64,000 nucleotides of DNA from positions 1 through 64,000 of the forward strand of contig DATJQV010000039.1 of NCBI GenBank assembly GCA_035505375.1. The letters are read 5' to 3'. Position numbers and translations under genes: made by a program. The stretch's first letter is position 1; every line of letters begins with the position of its first letter. The notes below the pieces were generated by a model. That model made no database searches, was not told where the DNA came from, and saw only the letters and a list, made by a program, of their open reading frames with translations. Shown here in pieces: positions 25,741 to 33,894 of this stretch. The stretch is from a bacterium. Lineage in GTDB: Bacteria; Hydrothermota; Tepidihabitantia; Tepidihabitantales; Tepidihabitantaceae.

Positions 25741-25920
25741 ATGTCGCGTGCCGACACGAAGAAATGGAGCGCGCCAAGGCTGACGGTCTTTGTCAAAACG
25801 AAGATGGATGAGAGGGTCCTTGCCAACTGCAAGCATAGCTATCCGGCATTCAGCGGGCCGGAAGGCCGCAACAATATCTGCACCGTGTACACATCCTGCA
25901 TCGGTCGTTGCTCGACTTGA
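25741..25920 (+). CDS. Small cysteine-rich peptide, RiPP-precursor-like
   Basis: 59 aa with a good SD (GAGAGGG, 5 nt before ATG). The N-terminal half, KKWSAPRLTVFVKTKMDERVL, resembles the leader of small peptides I have seen next to radical-SAM maturases (K-W-x-x-P-x-L-x-V, then a charged 'DE-x-VL' step). The C-terminal half holds four Cys (30, 47, 53, 57) with Gly, Ser, Thr and Tyr around them, ending CIGRCST. There is no signal peptide, and no maturase gene lies in the window. A membrane protein and an ABC-2 exporter follow within 700 nt in the same direction. The assignment rests on composition and layout only. Confidence 0.45.
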   Translation: MSRADTKKWSAPRLTVFVKTKMDERVLANCKHSYPAFSGPEGRNNICTVYTSCIGRCST

Positions 25921-25972
25921 GTCGGGAGCTAGTGTCCGGACGTGCGACCTTTCTTGACTCTCGGCCCTGAGG

Positions 25973-26536
25973 ATGGACAATACCGCAATGATTAGCACTC
26001 CGCGGGCGGTCCTTCTTACTGCCGGCTACGTGATCGCCGGACTTGTCGCGTCTACCGCCGTCGGGTATCTGGGCAATCCCGTTGAATTCTTCCATTCCCT
26101 GGATGCAGCGCTGCCGTTTCTTGTACTCGGGTTGATGGGTGCGCTAATCTATGCCTCGGTGCAGATGGGCCGTGCCTGGTACGCGGTCCTGGTTATTGTG
26201 CTCTGGTGTCTGGTCCGCTCGGCCCTGACCGGCGATCTGTTCGGGTTCCGGGGTCCGGCCGCCTATGCGGTGCCGATCGGGCTTGCCTTCATGGTGGGGA
26301 CCTACGCACAGAAGTCGCTGACCCGCCTCAAGTTCGGCCGGTTCATCGGCATGGCGCTCATCGTCGGCTTCGGTCACGCGTTGTACATGCTGGCGATTAT
26401 CCTCGTCGGGTCGGTAACGACGCCCATCCATACGGTCCTGGAGCAGACGTTCCTCGGCCTGAAGCTGGGCGCGGCAACCGGGCTCGGGTTTGAGCTGGTT
26501 GACCTTCTCTGGCCCCGCCTTGAGGAGGAGGAGTAG
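25973..26536 (+). CDS. Integral membrane protein, unknown function
   Basis: 187 aa with about five hydrophobic spans (AVLLTAGYVIAGLVASTAVG, ALPFLVLGLMGALIYASV, AWYAVLVIVLWCLV, AYAVPIGLAFMVG, FIGMALIVGFGHALYMLAIIL). It ends in an acidic tail (RLEEEE). No family is recognised. It lies between the Cys-rich peptide and the ABC transporter genes. Confidence 0.7.
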   Translation: MDNTAMISTPRAVLLTAGYVIAGLVASTAVGYLGNPVEFFHSLDAALPFLVLGLMGALIYASVQMGRAWYAVLVIVLWCLVRSALTGDLFGFRGPAAYAVPIGLAFMVGTYAQKSLTRLKFGRFIGMALIVGFGHALYMLAIILVGSVTTPIHTVLEQTFLGLKLGAATGLGFELVDLLWPRLEEEE

Positions 26537-26616
26537 CAGGAATGGGTCACTACTCATCACGCAGCCCATCGGTCCCTCGCCACGTCTTGCCCGGATGAAG
26601 ACTCACTAGCGCCGCT

Positions 26617-27345
26617 GTGGAATTCGCCTGCTCGGTGCGCGACCTCGCCCGCAACTTCGGTGCCCTGCGGGCGCTCGCCGGCATCTCGTTCGACATCAAG
26701 CCCGGTGAGGTGTTCGGTCTGATCGGTCCGAACGGGTCGGGTAAGACCACGACCCTGCGCATCGTTTCGACTCTGCTCCGACCTTCTTCCGGCAGGGTCA
26801 GCTTGTTCGGAATAGACGTCGCGGAGAAGCCGGGCGAGGCGCGGCGCATGATAAGCTACCTGCCGGAGGATGCCGGCGCGTACAAGAACCTGTCCGGGCT
26901 CGACTATCTGCGCTTCATGGCCACATTCTACACCGATGACAACCGGGACCGCGACGCGATGGTCGAGAGGGCCACGGAGCTCGCCGGCCTCGGCCCGCGC
27001 ATCCGAAACCGGGTCAAGACCTATTCGAAGGGCATGGCGCGAAAGCTCCTGCTGGCGCGGGCCCTGATGATGAAACCCAGGCTGGCAGTCCTGGATGAGC
27101 CGACCTCGGGCCTTGATGTGTCCAATTCGGTCGGTATTCGCAACCGGGTCCGGGAGTACGCGCGGGAAGGGACGACCGTGCTGCTCTCCTCGCACAACAT
27201 GCTGGAAGTGGAGTTCCTGTCCGACCGGGTCGCGCTCATCAAACAGGGCGAGATAATCGAGACCGGCGCACCCGAGGAACTGAAGCAGAAGCACGGGTGC
27301 AGAAACCTGGAAGAAGTGTTCCTGAAGGTGGAACACCTGCAATGA
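26617..27345 (+). CDS. ABC transporter ATP-binding protein (NatA-like)
   Basis: 242 aa from GTG 26617. Walker A is GPNGSGKTT, the signature is TYSKGMARK (a variant of LSGGQ), Walker B is LAVLDEPTSGLD, and SSHNMLEVE holds the switch His. The order and size fit the exporter class paired with ABC-2 permeases, as in NatAB. The partner permease is the next gene, separated by an inverted-repeat spacer. Confidence 0.9.
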   Translation: MEFACSVRDLARNFGALRALAGISFDIKPGEVFGLIGPNGSGKTTTLRIVSTLLRPSSGRVSLFGIDVAEKPGEARRMISYLPEDAGAYKNLSGLDYLRFMATFYTDDNRDRDAMVERATELAGLGPRIRNRVKTYSKGMARKLLLARALMMKPRLAVLDEPTSGLDVSNSVGIRNRVREYAREGTTVLLSSHNMLEVEFLSDRVALIKQGEIIETGAPEELKQKHGCRNLEEVFLKVEHLQ

Positions 27346-27349
27346 CCAA

Positions 27350-27455
27350 TTCCCAATTCCTAATTCCTAACGAATGCCCAAGGGCGGGCAGTTCGGGATT
27401 GGTCATTGGCCGCGTTTGGTCATTCGTTAGTAATTGGGTGCTAGACATTAGGAAT
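27350..27455. repeat. 'caattcccaattcctaattc' repeat, inverted copies
   Basis: caattcccaattcctaattc and gggattggtcattgg / gtaattgggtgctagacatt words face each other in the ATPase-permease spacer. Confidence 0.6.
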
Positions 27456-27463
27456 TCCCTCTC

Positions 27464-28753
27464 ATGAGGGTTATCACCAACATCATCCTCAAGGAAGCGC
27501 GGGAGCTTCTGACGCCGCAGATGCTGGCGCCGTTCGTCGCAATCATGGTGGTGTTCGTGTTCATCGGCAGGACGATCCGGGGCGAGCGGGCCAAGTCGTC
27601 GCAACCGCAGACGGTCATCGTCGCGGACAGGGACAAGACCGCCCTGTCCGACAGCGTGCGGGCAGGGCTGGCAAGCGACCAGACCACCGTCGTCCCGGCC
27701 GAGGGAAATCTTGACCAGTTGCTGGCCCTGGCAAAGGACGCCGGCGCGACCTGGCTGGTGGTCATTCCCGAGAGCCTGGAGCAGCGAATACAGGCATTCA
27801 AGACCGCGCAGGTAGAAGTCTACAACATCGTCCACAGCTTCTCGATCATGCAGATGGAGAAGGGCGTGAAGCTCAAGTCGCTCTTCGATGCGGCGAACGA
27901 GCGGCTGGCGCGGGCTCAACTGGCCCGGGCCTATCCCGGCACCAACCCGGGTGACCTGCAGAACCCGCTCCGGACCTCCGAGTTCGTCGTAGTCAAGGAC
28001 AGAGTCGCGCCCGGCAACGCCGAGGTGCTGAGCGGGCTGGTGATGTCCCAGACTTTCATGATACCCATCGTCCTGCTGCTCGTGCTGGTTTACTCGAGCC
28101 AGATGATTGCCGCGTCAATCGGACAGGAGAAGGAGAACAAGACGCTCGAGACGCTCCTGACCGTACCGATAAGCCGGACCGGCATCGTCATCGGGAAGAT
28201 GGTGGGCGCGGCGCTGGTGGCGCTGGTGGTCTCCGGACTCTACATGCTGGCGATGGTGTACTGGACCGGGTCTTTCGGCGCGGAGATGAGCGCGCCGGCC
28301 GGAGCCGCCGCCGCGTCCGCGATTTCCCAGCTCGGGCTGAGTCTCGGACCGTTGTCATACGTGTTGCTGGCGGTGGGGCTGTTCCTCGCGGTGTTGTGCG
28401 GCCTGTCGCTCGCGACTCTGCTGGCGATATTCGCCGACGACGCGAAGAGCGCGCAGATGACGGTGATGCCGCTGATGATGGTCGTCATGATTCCCTACTT
28501 CCTCGGCATGTTCATCAACGTCGAGGCGGCGTCGCTGCCGATAAAGATAGTGATGTACGCGATACCCTTCTCGTACCCTTTCCTGATGCCGAAGGCGATG
28601 CTTTTCGGTGACTACGGTCTGGTCTTCATCGGGTTCGCCTACCTGGCCGTATTCGCCGCTGCCTGCATCTTCACCGCGGCGCGGCTGTTCAGCTCGGACC
28701 GCCTCCTGACGATGAAGCTGCGCTGGCTCAGATGGAGGCGGTTTGGCAGCTAG
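27464..28753 (+). CDS. ABC-2 type transporter permease (NatB-like)
   Basis: 429 aa. There is one N-terminal span, then an extracellular domain of about 160 residues (TVIVADRDKTALSDSVRAGL onwards). Five or six C-terminal spans follow (FMIPIVLLLVLVYSSQMIAAS, VGAALVALVVSGLYMLAMVY and others). The conserved cytosolic EKENKTLETLLTVP element couples to the ATPase. It is a probable exporter, substrate unknown; sodium, as in NatB, or a peptide are both possible. Confidence 0.88.
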   Translation: MRVITNIILKEARELLTPQMLAPFVAIMVVFVFIGRTIRGERAKSSQPQTVIVADRDKTALSDSVRAGLASDQTTVVPAEGNLDQLLALAKDAGATWLVVIPESLEQRIQAFKTAQVEVYNIVHSFSIMQMEKGVKLKSLFDAANERLARAQLARAYPGTNPGDLQNPLRTSEFVVVKDRVAPGNAEVLSGLVMSQTFMIPIVLLLVLVYSSQMIAASIGQEKENKTLETLLTVPISRTGIVIGKMVGAALVALVVSGLYMLAMVYWTGSFGAEMSAPAGAAAASAISQLGLSLGPLSYVLLAVGLFLAVLCGLSLATLLAIFADDAKSAQMTVMPLMMVVMIPYFLGMFINVEAASLPIKIVMYAIPFSYPFLMPKAMLFGDYGLVFIGFAYLAVFAAACIFTAARLFSSDRLLTMKLRWLRWRRFGS

Positions 28754-28812
28754 GAGCGAGGAGTGAGGATTCCTGCTGACTGGTGCCTGCTGACAGCCAG
28801 CCAGGTGCAATC

Positions 28813-29253
28813 ATGTCCGTGAAGGAGACGGTCGAGGCCCGGTGCCCGGCCTGCGGCGAGGAAACCTCGACCACCGTCTGGCGTTCCGTGAATGTGACTC
28901 AGGACCCGGATGCCAAGGAACTGCTCCTCGCCGGGAGCGTGAACGTGTTCCAGTGTCCGAAGTGCCGGTACGAATCGATGCTCGATATCGACTTCCTCTA
29001 TCACGACATGGAGCGGAAGTTCTGTGTGCAATACTACCCGTACGAGCGGCTTGCGGACGACGGCTTTCTAGCGAACTTCACCGACGATGCCGAACCGGCG
29101 ATTGCGGTTCCCGACGGGATGCAGATGAAGCCGGGCATGGAATACATGATGCACCCGCACATCGTGTTCGACATGGGCGAGCTTGTCCGCTACGTCGCAT
29201 TCCGCGACCGGCTGTCTGACCCGGGTTGCGCAGAACCCGAAGCCGCAGGTTAG
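28813..29253 (+). CDS. CpXC-domain protein
   Basis: 146 aa from ATG 28813. Two Cys pairs, EARCPACGEE and FQCPKCRYE, form the CpXC domain, a probable zinc-ribbon pair. The acidic tail carries no further motif. Function unknown. It follows the permease by 59 nt in the same direction. Confidence 0.75.
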   Translation: MSVKETVEARCPACGEETSTTVWRSVNVTQDPDAKELLLAGSVNVFQCPKCRYESMLDIDFLYHDMERKFCVQYYPYERLADDGFLANFTDDAEPAIAVPDGMQMKPGMEYMMHPHIVFDMGELVRYVAFRDRLSDPGCAEPEAAG

Positions 29254-29279
29254 CTCCTTCCGCTCCGCTGTTCCAACCA

Positions 29280-29400
29280 AGGTTTCACCTTCAGAGCCGC
29301 GACACGGTCAACCACAGAATCCACGGAGAACGCAGAGCGGGCGAAGCCGGTGTCCGGTTCCGGCCATCAGTATTTCTGTGCCCTCCGTAGTTCAATGCCG
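29280..29400. repeat. 'accacagaatccacggagaacgc' repeat with inverted partner
   Basis: ccacggagaacgcagag faces tctgtgccctccgtag, one more dispersed hairpin family. Confidence 0.5.
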
Positions 29401-29419
29401 GATTCAGCATCGGCGCAAC

Positions 29420-29447
29420 TTGACTCCCCGGGAGGGGGGCATAGAAT
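29420..29447 (+). promoter_or_regulatory. Promoter of the TGA-containing redoxin gene
   Basis: TTGACT (29420-29425), 16 nt, TAGAAT (29442-29447). This gives a leader of about 54 nt with SD GGAGG. An active-looking promoter argues against a dead gene. Confidence 0.7.
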
Positions 29448-29507
29448 TTCATGTTCCTCTAAGTCATGACTTGTGCCGTAACGCCGGCACAATGGAGGTA
29501 TTACTAT

Positions 29508-30284
29508 ATGCGTAAGTCTCTACTGGCGCTGGCTGTGCTTGCTGCTATCCCCGCCATATCGATGGCAATAGGAGTAGGCTCAGTGGCACCGAACTTCACG
29601 CTGCCCGACACACTGGGCGTGAACCACTCGCTCTACGACTACCAGGGCAATGTGGTGCTGCTCCAGTTCTGGGAGACCTGGTGACCAGGCTGTAACGCGG
29701 AGTTTCCGCGTATTGCGCAGATGATGCTGGACTACCAGGGCCAGAACTTCGTCGCGCTCACCGTCGACATATATCAACCGATCGATAGCACCAAGACGAA
29801 AGCCCGGCTGTATCCGTTCATGTGCTTGGACGATGCTTCCGGTACGGTCTTTACCAAGTACAAGCTATCATCGGGAGGCGCGATCCCGACCAACTACGTG
29901 ATTGACTCGCACGACACGGTCAGATACACGCTTGAAGGGTTCAATGAGGCAGCCGAACGCGCCGCCATCGAGGCGTGGTTCACCGGCATCAGCGAGACCC
30001 ACACCCAGCCGCTTGCGTTCACGCGTATCGGCGCGAACCCGGCAGTCGGGCATAGCGCGGTCCAGTTCAATCTACCCAAGGCAGCGAATGTTACCGTGCG
30101 CGTCTATTCGACTTCGGGCGCGCTCGTGCGGACGCTCTTCAACGGGCAGATGCCGGCTGGTGCGAACACGGTCAACTGGGACCTTCGGAATGACGCGGGC
30201 AGGACGGTCGGTAACGGCCTGTACCTGTATGAGCTGAACAGCGGCTCGCAACTCGCGCAAGCCCAGGTTTCGGTTTTCAGGTAG
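29508..30284 (+). CDS. Candidate selenoprotein: TlpA-like thioredoxin-fold protein (UxxC) with FlgD-like C-terminal domain
   Basis: ATG 29508 with SD GGAGG 9 nt upstream; the signal peptide is KSLLALAVLAAIPAISMA. The redoxin domain starts GSVAPNFTLPDTLGVNHSLYDYQGNVVLLQFWETW. TGA at 29682-29684 (codon 59) follows, then PGCNAEFPRIAQ. In TlpA/ResA-like proteins this is the W-C-x-x-C active site, so the TGA stands for the first, nucleophilic Cys. The frame stays open to TAG at 30284 (258 residues). It covers the rest of the redoxin fold (GGAIPTNYVIDSHDTV, cis-Pro region) and a FlgD-like Ig domain (NGLYLYELNSG). A hairpin with an AGUUU loop lies 16 nt after the TGA. Read conventionally, the gene would make a 58-residue fragment. 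Confidence 0.75.
29695..29711 (+). promoter_or_regulatory. Candidate bacterial SECIS hairpin in the redoxin gene
   Basis: acgcgg / ccgcgt form a perfect 6-bp stem around loop agttt. The loop begins 16 nt after the TGA, with G as its second base. Bacterial SECIS elements are small hairpins at about this distance with a G in the first loop positions. Confidence 0.55.
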
Positions 30285-30306
30285 CGTCAGCGGTTCGATA
30301 GTGTCA

Positions 30307-30331
30307 GGCGAGGGCCGTTCCGGCCCTCGCC
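30307..30331 (+). terminator. Terminator of the redoxin gene
   Basis: ggcgagggcc / ggccctcgcc form a perfect 10-bp stem with a 5-nt loop, followed by ttctgt, 22 nt after the stop. Confidence 0.7.
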
Positions 30332-30364
30332 TTCTGTATCGGCACGGAGTGCGGGTCGGGAGAA

Positions 30365-30645
30365 CTCCCTTTGAAGCTCGTTAGAAAGCTCGTTTCAGAG
30401 CTCGCCGGGAAGCACCGTAGAATGCATACTCGAAAGCTCACTTCATAGCATCTTCCATTGCTTAGCTCAAAGCTCCTTACATCGCATCGCGCATAGCTCA
30501 TCTCAAAGCTCAGCGCATTGCTTCTCGCATCGCTTGCTGCAAAGCTCAGTCGAAAGCTCGCATCAAAGCTCCTCGAAAAGCTCAACTCAAAGCTCATTTC
30601 AAAGCTCGCTTGAAGGCTTCTTCAATCGCTCCTCAGAAGGCATGC
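30365..30645. repeat. Degenerate tandem repeat with 12-nt period, block D
   Basis: About 22 units of the type aaagctcnnntc run almost without indels (aaagctcagtcg, aaagctcgcatc, aaagctcaactc, aaagctcatttc). It is A/T-richer than its surroundings. Minus-strand translation gives 4-residue periodicity (SFxx) without a start or SD. Confidence 0.85.
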
Positions 30646-31159
30646 CCCCAGGCGACCCCTATATGCGGATTTGCTGTCCTGTGCCTTGCCTCAACCGGTC
30701 GATAATACGACAGTTACGTCTCCTACTCGTTCATCGCTAATTCGTCAGTTCTTTTCTCCCTCCTCCGTTCGTCATCAGGCCTTTGGACTTCGCGCTCTCC
30801 TGGCGTGCGTTCACTGGTTCAGACACGAGAGGCCCGCGACATGGTGGCCGTCATCCACTGAACCGAGTTCCCGCCTTCCGCGTATGACTGGAGTGCGGCC
30901 CGAGTTTGGCCGACGGGCAGGGAACAGGTGAACCGGCGTGTCCGCCGCTTCGGCTTGCCAGAGCAGGGAATCAGCATCTACAAACGGTGCATCACCACCT
31001 GTAAGATGGCAGCTCAGTTCTGGGTATGCGGCAGCGGGGCTACGGCCTTTCCGAGAGAATGCGGTTCTCTAGTCGGCATCATGCGGTACTGACAGAGCCT
31101 ACGCACGAGACCGGCTGCGGGTCAAAGCATTCTTGTCAGAATTGGGTGGCTGGAGGCCG
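30646..31159. other. Gene-free stretch
   Basis: No credible gene, RNA gene or clear hairpin was found between the two period-12 blocks D and B. The short open frames lack SD sequences and protein-like composition. Confidence 0.4.
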
Positions 31160-31480
31160 CCCTGAACTCAGCCTTCGCAGCCTCATTGAAGGCGCGACTC
31201 ATCACTGCACTCTACTCACGGCTGAACGCGGAAGTGAGCGAGGCGCTCACGGCCGCGTTGGGCCGGCCGCTGACCGCGACGTTGAAGTCCGGAGTCTACG
31301 CGGCGTTGGTCGCAACACTGATCGCGCTGCTGAGTGCCACGCTGAATCCGGCGCTCTGTCCGGCACTGAGACTCGCACTAAGTCCTTGATTGACGGCCAC
31401 ATTGAAATCCCCATTGTATGCGGCTCTGAATGCCGAAGTCACCCCCGGATTGACTCCCCCCGTTCCGATTCAAGTCCCGG
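31160..31480. repeat. Degenerate tandem repeat with 12-nt period, block B
   Basis: About 26 units of the type cTGAnnnCggcg (ctgaacgcggaa, ctgaccgcgacg, ctgaatccggcg, ttgaaatcccca). The open frame across part of it (xxxL repeats) is repeat-driven and ends in a stop inside the block. Confidence 0.8.
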
Positions 31481-31574
31481 CTCAGGTTGACTGCCAGCAC
31501 CCCTCAACAGGGCGGAGCGGGCTTTTCCCGCCCCTACCCTGTCTACTGCCTACTGTCTACTGTCTACTTGCGGC

Positions 31575-31955
31575 TCACCTCGTCACTACCGCCTTCTTCA
31601 CGTCTCGGAAGCCCGGCGCGTCGAGACGAAGGAAGTAGATTCCGGCAGGAAGAGCACCCGAAGGTAGCTTGGCCTCGTACCGGCCCGGCGCAACATCGCC
31701 TTCTCGAAGTGACCTGACCAGCCTGCCATTGGCATCGTACACGCCGAGGGACACGACCCTCACCCCTTCCCTCTCCCTCTGGGAGAGGGCGAGGGTGAGG
31801 GACGAAGGTACCTCGTAGCGCACCGTGAATGTTCCACGGACCGGATTCGGGGCGACGGAGAGCGACCAGCGGAGCGGCGTTTTCCGGGTTCCCTCCGCCA
31901 CGCCGCCGCCGACGAAGGTGATGACGCTGTCGGAGATGTCGTACTGATGGCCCGG
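31575..31955 (-). pseudogene. Remnant of an exported protein: FlgD-like C-terminal domain only
   Basis: The frame ends with a full FlgD-like domain (LSVAPNPVRGTFTVRYEV ... LPAGIYFLRLDAPGFRDVKKAVVTR) but has no catalytic or signal region. Upstream it runs into a short palindrome (31959-31981) beyond which the sequence belongs to another gene fragment on the opposite strand. An in-frame palindromic insert (SLTLALSQREREGVR) splits the domain between two strands. Confidence 0.6.
31757..31801 (-). repeat. Palindrome of the CCCTCACCC family inside the FlgD-domain remnant
   Basis: The left arm (31757-31777) and right arm (31781-31801) are 21 nt each with two mismatches and loop tct. It is in frame, adding about 15 residues. 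Same family as 2941-2988. Confidence 0.85.
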
Positions 31956-31958
31956 ACT

Positions 31959-31981
31959 AAATAGGGGCACCTCCCTATTTT
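31959..31981. repeat. 'aaataggggcacctccctattt' palindrome at a gene-remnant junction
   Basis: aaataggg / ccctattt arms with a 6-7 nt centre. A relative (aaatagggacgctacccatttt) is at 47359-47381. Confidence 0.65.
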
Positions 31982-32083
31982 CTAACACCCTTGCCCGACG
32001 CCATCGCCAAGTGGAGGGTGCGCCAGTTGGATGAGGTCATCCTCACGGAGCTTCGGTTCAAGCTGGTAAACGTGCAGGCGTAG
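31982..32083 (+). pseudogene. 3' fragment of an unknown plus-strand gene
   Basis: The frame reads LPDAIAKWRVRQLDEVILTE, then LRFKLVNVQA and TAG, and has no start. It has protein-like composition. It begins at the palindrome that also cuts the minus-strand remnant. Confidence 0.4.
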
Positions 32084-32099
32084 GGCGGCTTTCAGTAAA

Positions 32100-32590
32100 C
32101 GGCTGACGGCTTGCGGCTGAAGGCACAGGCGTGCACCTCACACCAACGCTCTCCTCAAGCGAGGAGAGGAAGAGCGGAACGTCGGCGAGGAGCGCGTGTC
32201 GGTTGCAGTCTACGTGATCTGCAGTTGTCATTTCCGGGCGAAACCACTCCGTGCTCGGCGCCCCGCGGGAGCGAGCAGGGGTGCGCAACGCAGTGTAGGA
32301 GCGAGCGGGGCGACACTCCGTGTCATCTGGGCGATTTGCGGTTCATCGTCTCTTCGTACATTGTTCGTTCGTCCTGCGTCGATTCTGAATTCTGGTTTCC
32401 AGATTCTGCTCAATCCGGATCCTGAATCTGCGCCATCCGCGGGTGTCGCAGGAGAGATGCCTACACTTCGTCAGACTCCGGTCGGAATGACAGGGCGAGG
32501 CGACTGATTCGCGTCGGAATCCGTGTTCATCCGCGGTTGCGGTGCGGGCCTTGGCGCTCTTGGCGGTTTCACTTCAGCTTCGGGAAGTGA
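32100..32590. repeat. Intergenic stretch with dispersed repeats
   Basis: Contains words such as 'ggagcgagcaggggtgcgcaac', 'gaatctgcgccatccgcgg' and 'atccgtgttcatccgcgg' seen also near 16.7 kb and 47.9 kb. No gene is recognised. Confidence 0.5.
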
Positions 32591-32594
32591 CGGG

Positions 32595-32622
32595 TTGACT
32601 GTCCGAACGACGGTTCTAGAAT
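32595..32622 (+). promoter_or_regulatory. Leaderless promoter of the solute-binding protein
   Basis: TTGACT (32595-32600), 16 nt, TAGAAT (32617-32622), then 6 nt to ATG 32629. No SD. Confidence 0.75.
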
Positions 32623-32628
32623 TACAGC

Positions 32629-33882
32629 ATGAGCGGCAAGATATGCGGCGTCCTTGTTCTGGCAGTGGCCGTCATCGTCGGATGCAGGAGCACGTCGTCG
32701 AAGACGACCGTGACGTTCTGGCACGCGATGGGCGGAGAGTCGGAGAAGACCCTGAAGGCGATGGTTGCCGAGTTCGAGAGCACGCACGTGAACATCCATG
32801 TCGAGCTGGTCGGCATGGGCAACTACGACGCGCTGTCGCAGAAGCTCATGGGCGCGGTCGCCGCAAAGAACACTCCCGTCATCGCGCAGATGTACGAGAA
32901 TTGGACGACCCAATTGCACGCGGGGGGGGAACTGGTCTATCTCGACAGTTTCGTGCACGGCCCGAACGGCCTGAACGCGGAAGACCTCGCCGATATCTAT
33001 CCGGCCCTGCTCGAGAACAACACCTGGGACGGCAAGCTGCTGACCCTGCCGTTCAACAAGAGCGTGCCGGTCTACTACTACAACGTGCCGATGTTCACCG
33101 CCGCCGGCTATCCCGAGTTTCCGAAGACGTGGCCGGAGTTCAGGGCTGCGGCCATCAAGCTTACGAAGCGCGACGCGGCCGGGAACGTGGTGACCTGGGG
33201 TGCCGCGGGCGGGACAGACATCTGGATATTCGGTTCGATGCTGGCCCAGCGCGGTGGACGATTTCTCGACCATGAGGACGGCGGTCCGTTGTTCAACAGT
33301 AAGGAAGGCGTTGAAGCGCTGCAGTTCCAGGTGGACATGGTGCTGAAGGACAAGGTCCAGAACACGGACGTGGGCCGGACCCCGATGGACGATTTCCTCG
33401 TCGGCAGGATGGCGACCTTGACCGGCAGTTCGACCTGGCGCGCTACTGTGGTGGACAAGGAGTCGTTCCCGGTCGGAATGGCGCCGGTGCCGACATGGGA
33501 CAAATCGGCGGCAATCGTCTACGGGACGAACATCGGCATGTTCCGGCGGGCGACGCCCCAGCAGAAGGCCGCAGCGTGGACTTTCATCAAGTGGTTCACC
33601 AGTCCGGAGCAGCAGGTGGAGTGGTCGCTAGGCACGTGGTACGTTCCCATTCACCGGCGGTCTCTGGATGACCCCAGGATGAAGGAGCGGTTGGACAAGA
33701 CGCCGGGGCTGCGGGCTGCCTATGCCCAGATGGACTGCGCCGTGTTTGAGCCGCGCGGGTTGAAGTGGCTTGCCGGCCGCATGGCACTGGTCGAGGAGCT
33801 TGAGCAGGCGATGCTCGGCGCCAAGACGCCGAAGCAGGCGTTGGACGACGCCGCGGCGCGCTACGGGCGCGGCTCGAAATAG
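32629..33882 (+). CDS. ABC transporter solute-binding lipoprotein (family 1)
   Basis: 417 aa. The lipobox AVIVGC gives a lipidated N-terminus. The mature domain has the sugar/glycerol-phosphate binder pattern: TVTFWHAMGGESEKTLKAMVAEFE, then LTLPFNKSVPVYYYNVPMF, and late PQQKAAAWTFIKWFTSPEQQ. It resembles UgpB-type proteins. No permease or ATPase is adjacent, so partners must lie elsewhere or it works as an orphan binder. Confidence 0.88.
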   Translation: MSGKICGVLVLAVAVIVGCRSTSSKTTVTFWHAMGGESEKTLKAMVAEFESTHVNIHVELVGMGNYDALSQKLMGAVAAKNTPVIAQMYENWTTQLHAGGELVYLDSFVHGPNGLNAEDLADIYPALLENNTWDGKLLTLPFNKSVPVYYYNVPMFTAAGYPEFPKTWPEFRAAAIKLTKRDAAGNVVTWGAAGGTDIWIFGSMLAQRGGRFLDHEDGGPLFNSKEGVEALQFQVDMVLKDKVQNTDVGRTPMDDFLVGRMATLTGSSTWRATVVDKESFPVGMAPVPTWDKSAAIVYGTNIGMFRRATPQQKAAAWTFIKWFTSPEQQVEWSLGTWYVPIHRRSLDDPRMKERLDKTPGLRAAYAQMDCAVFEPRGLKWLAGRMALVEELEQAMLGAKTPKQALDDAAARYGRGSK

Positions 33883-33894
33883 CCGAAAGCCGCG

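Noticed and set aside
24593-25920. Nitroreductase as a SagB-type maturation enzyme for the Cys-rich peptide
   Set aside because: The enzyme is an ordinary nitroreductase with an extension; no cyclodehydratase is adjacent and a separate promoter lies between them.
30365-31480. CRISPR array
   Set aside because: Units are 12 nt with no unique spacers or conserved repeat of 25-40 nt, and there are no cas genes.
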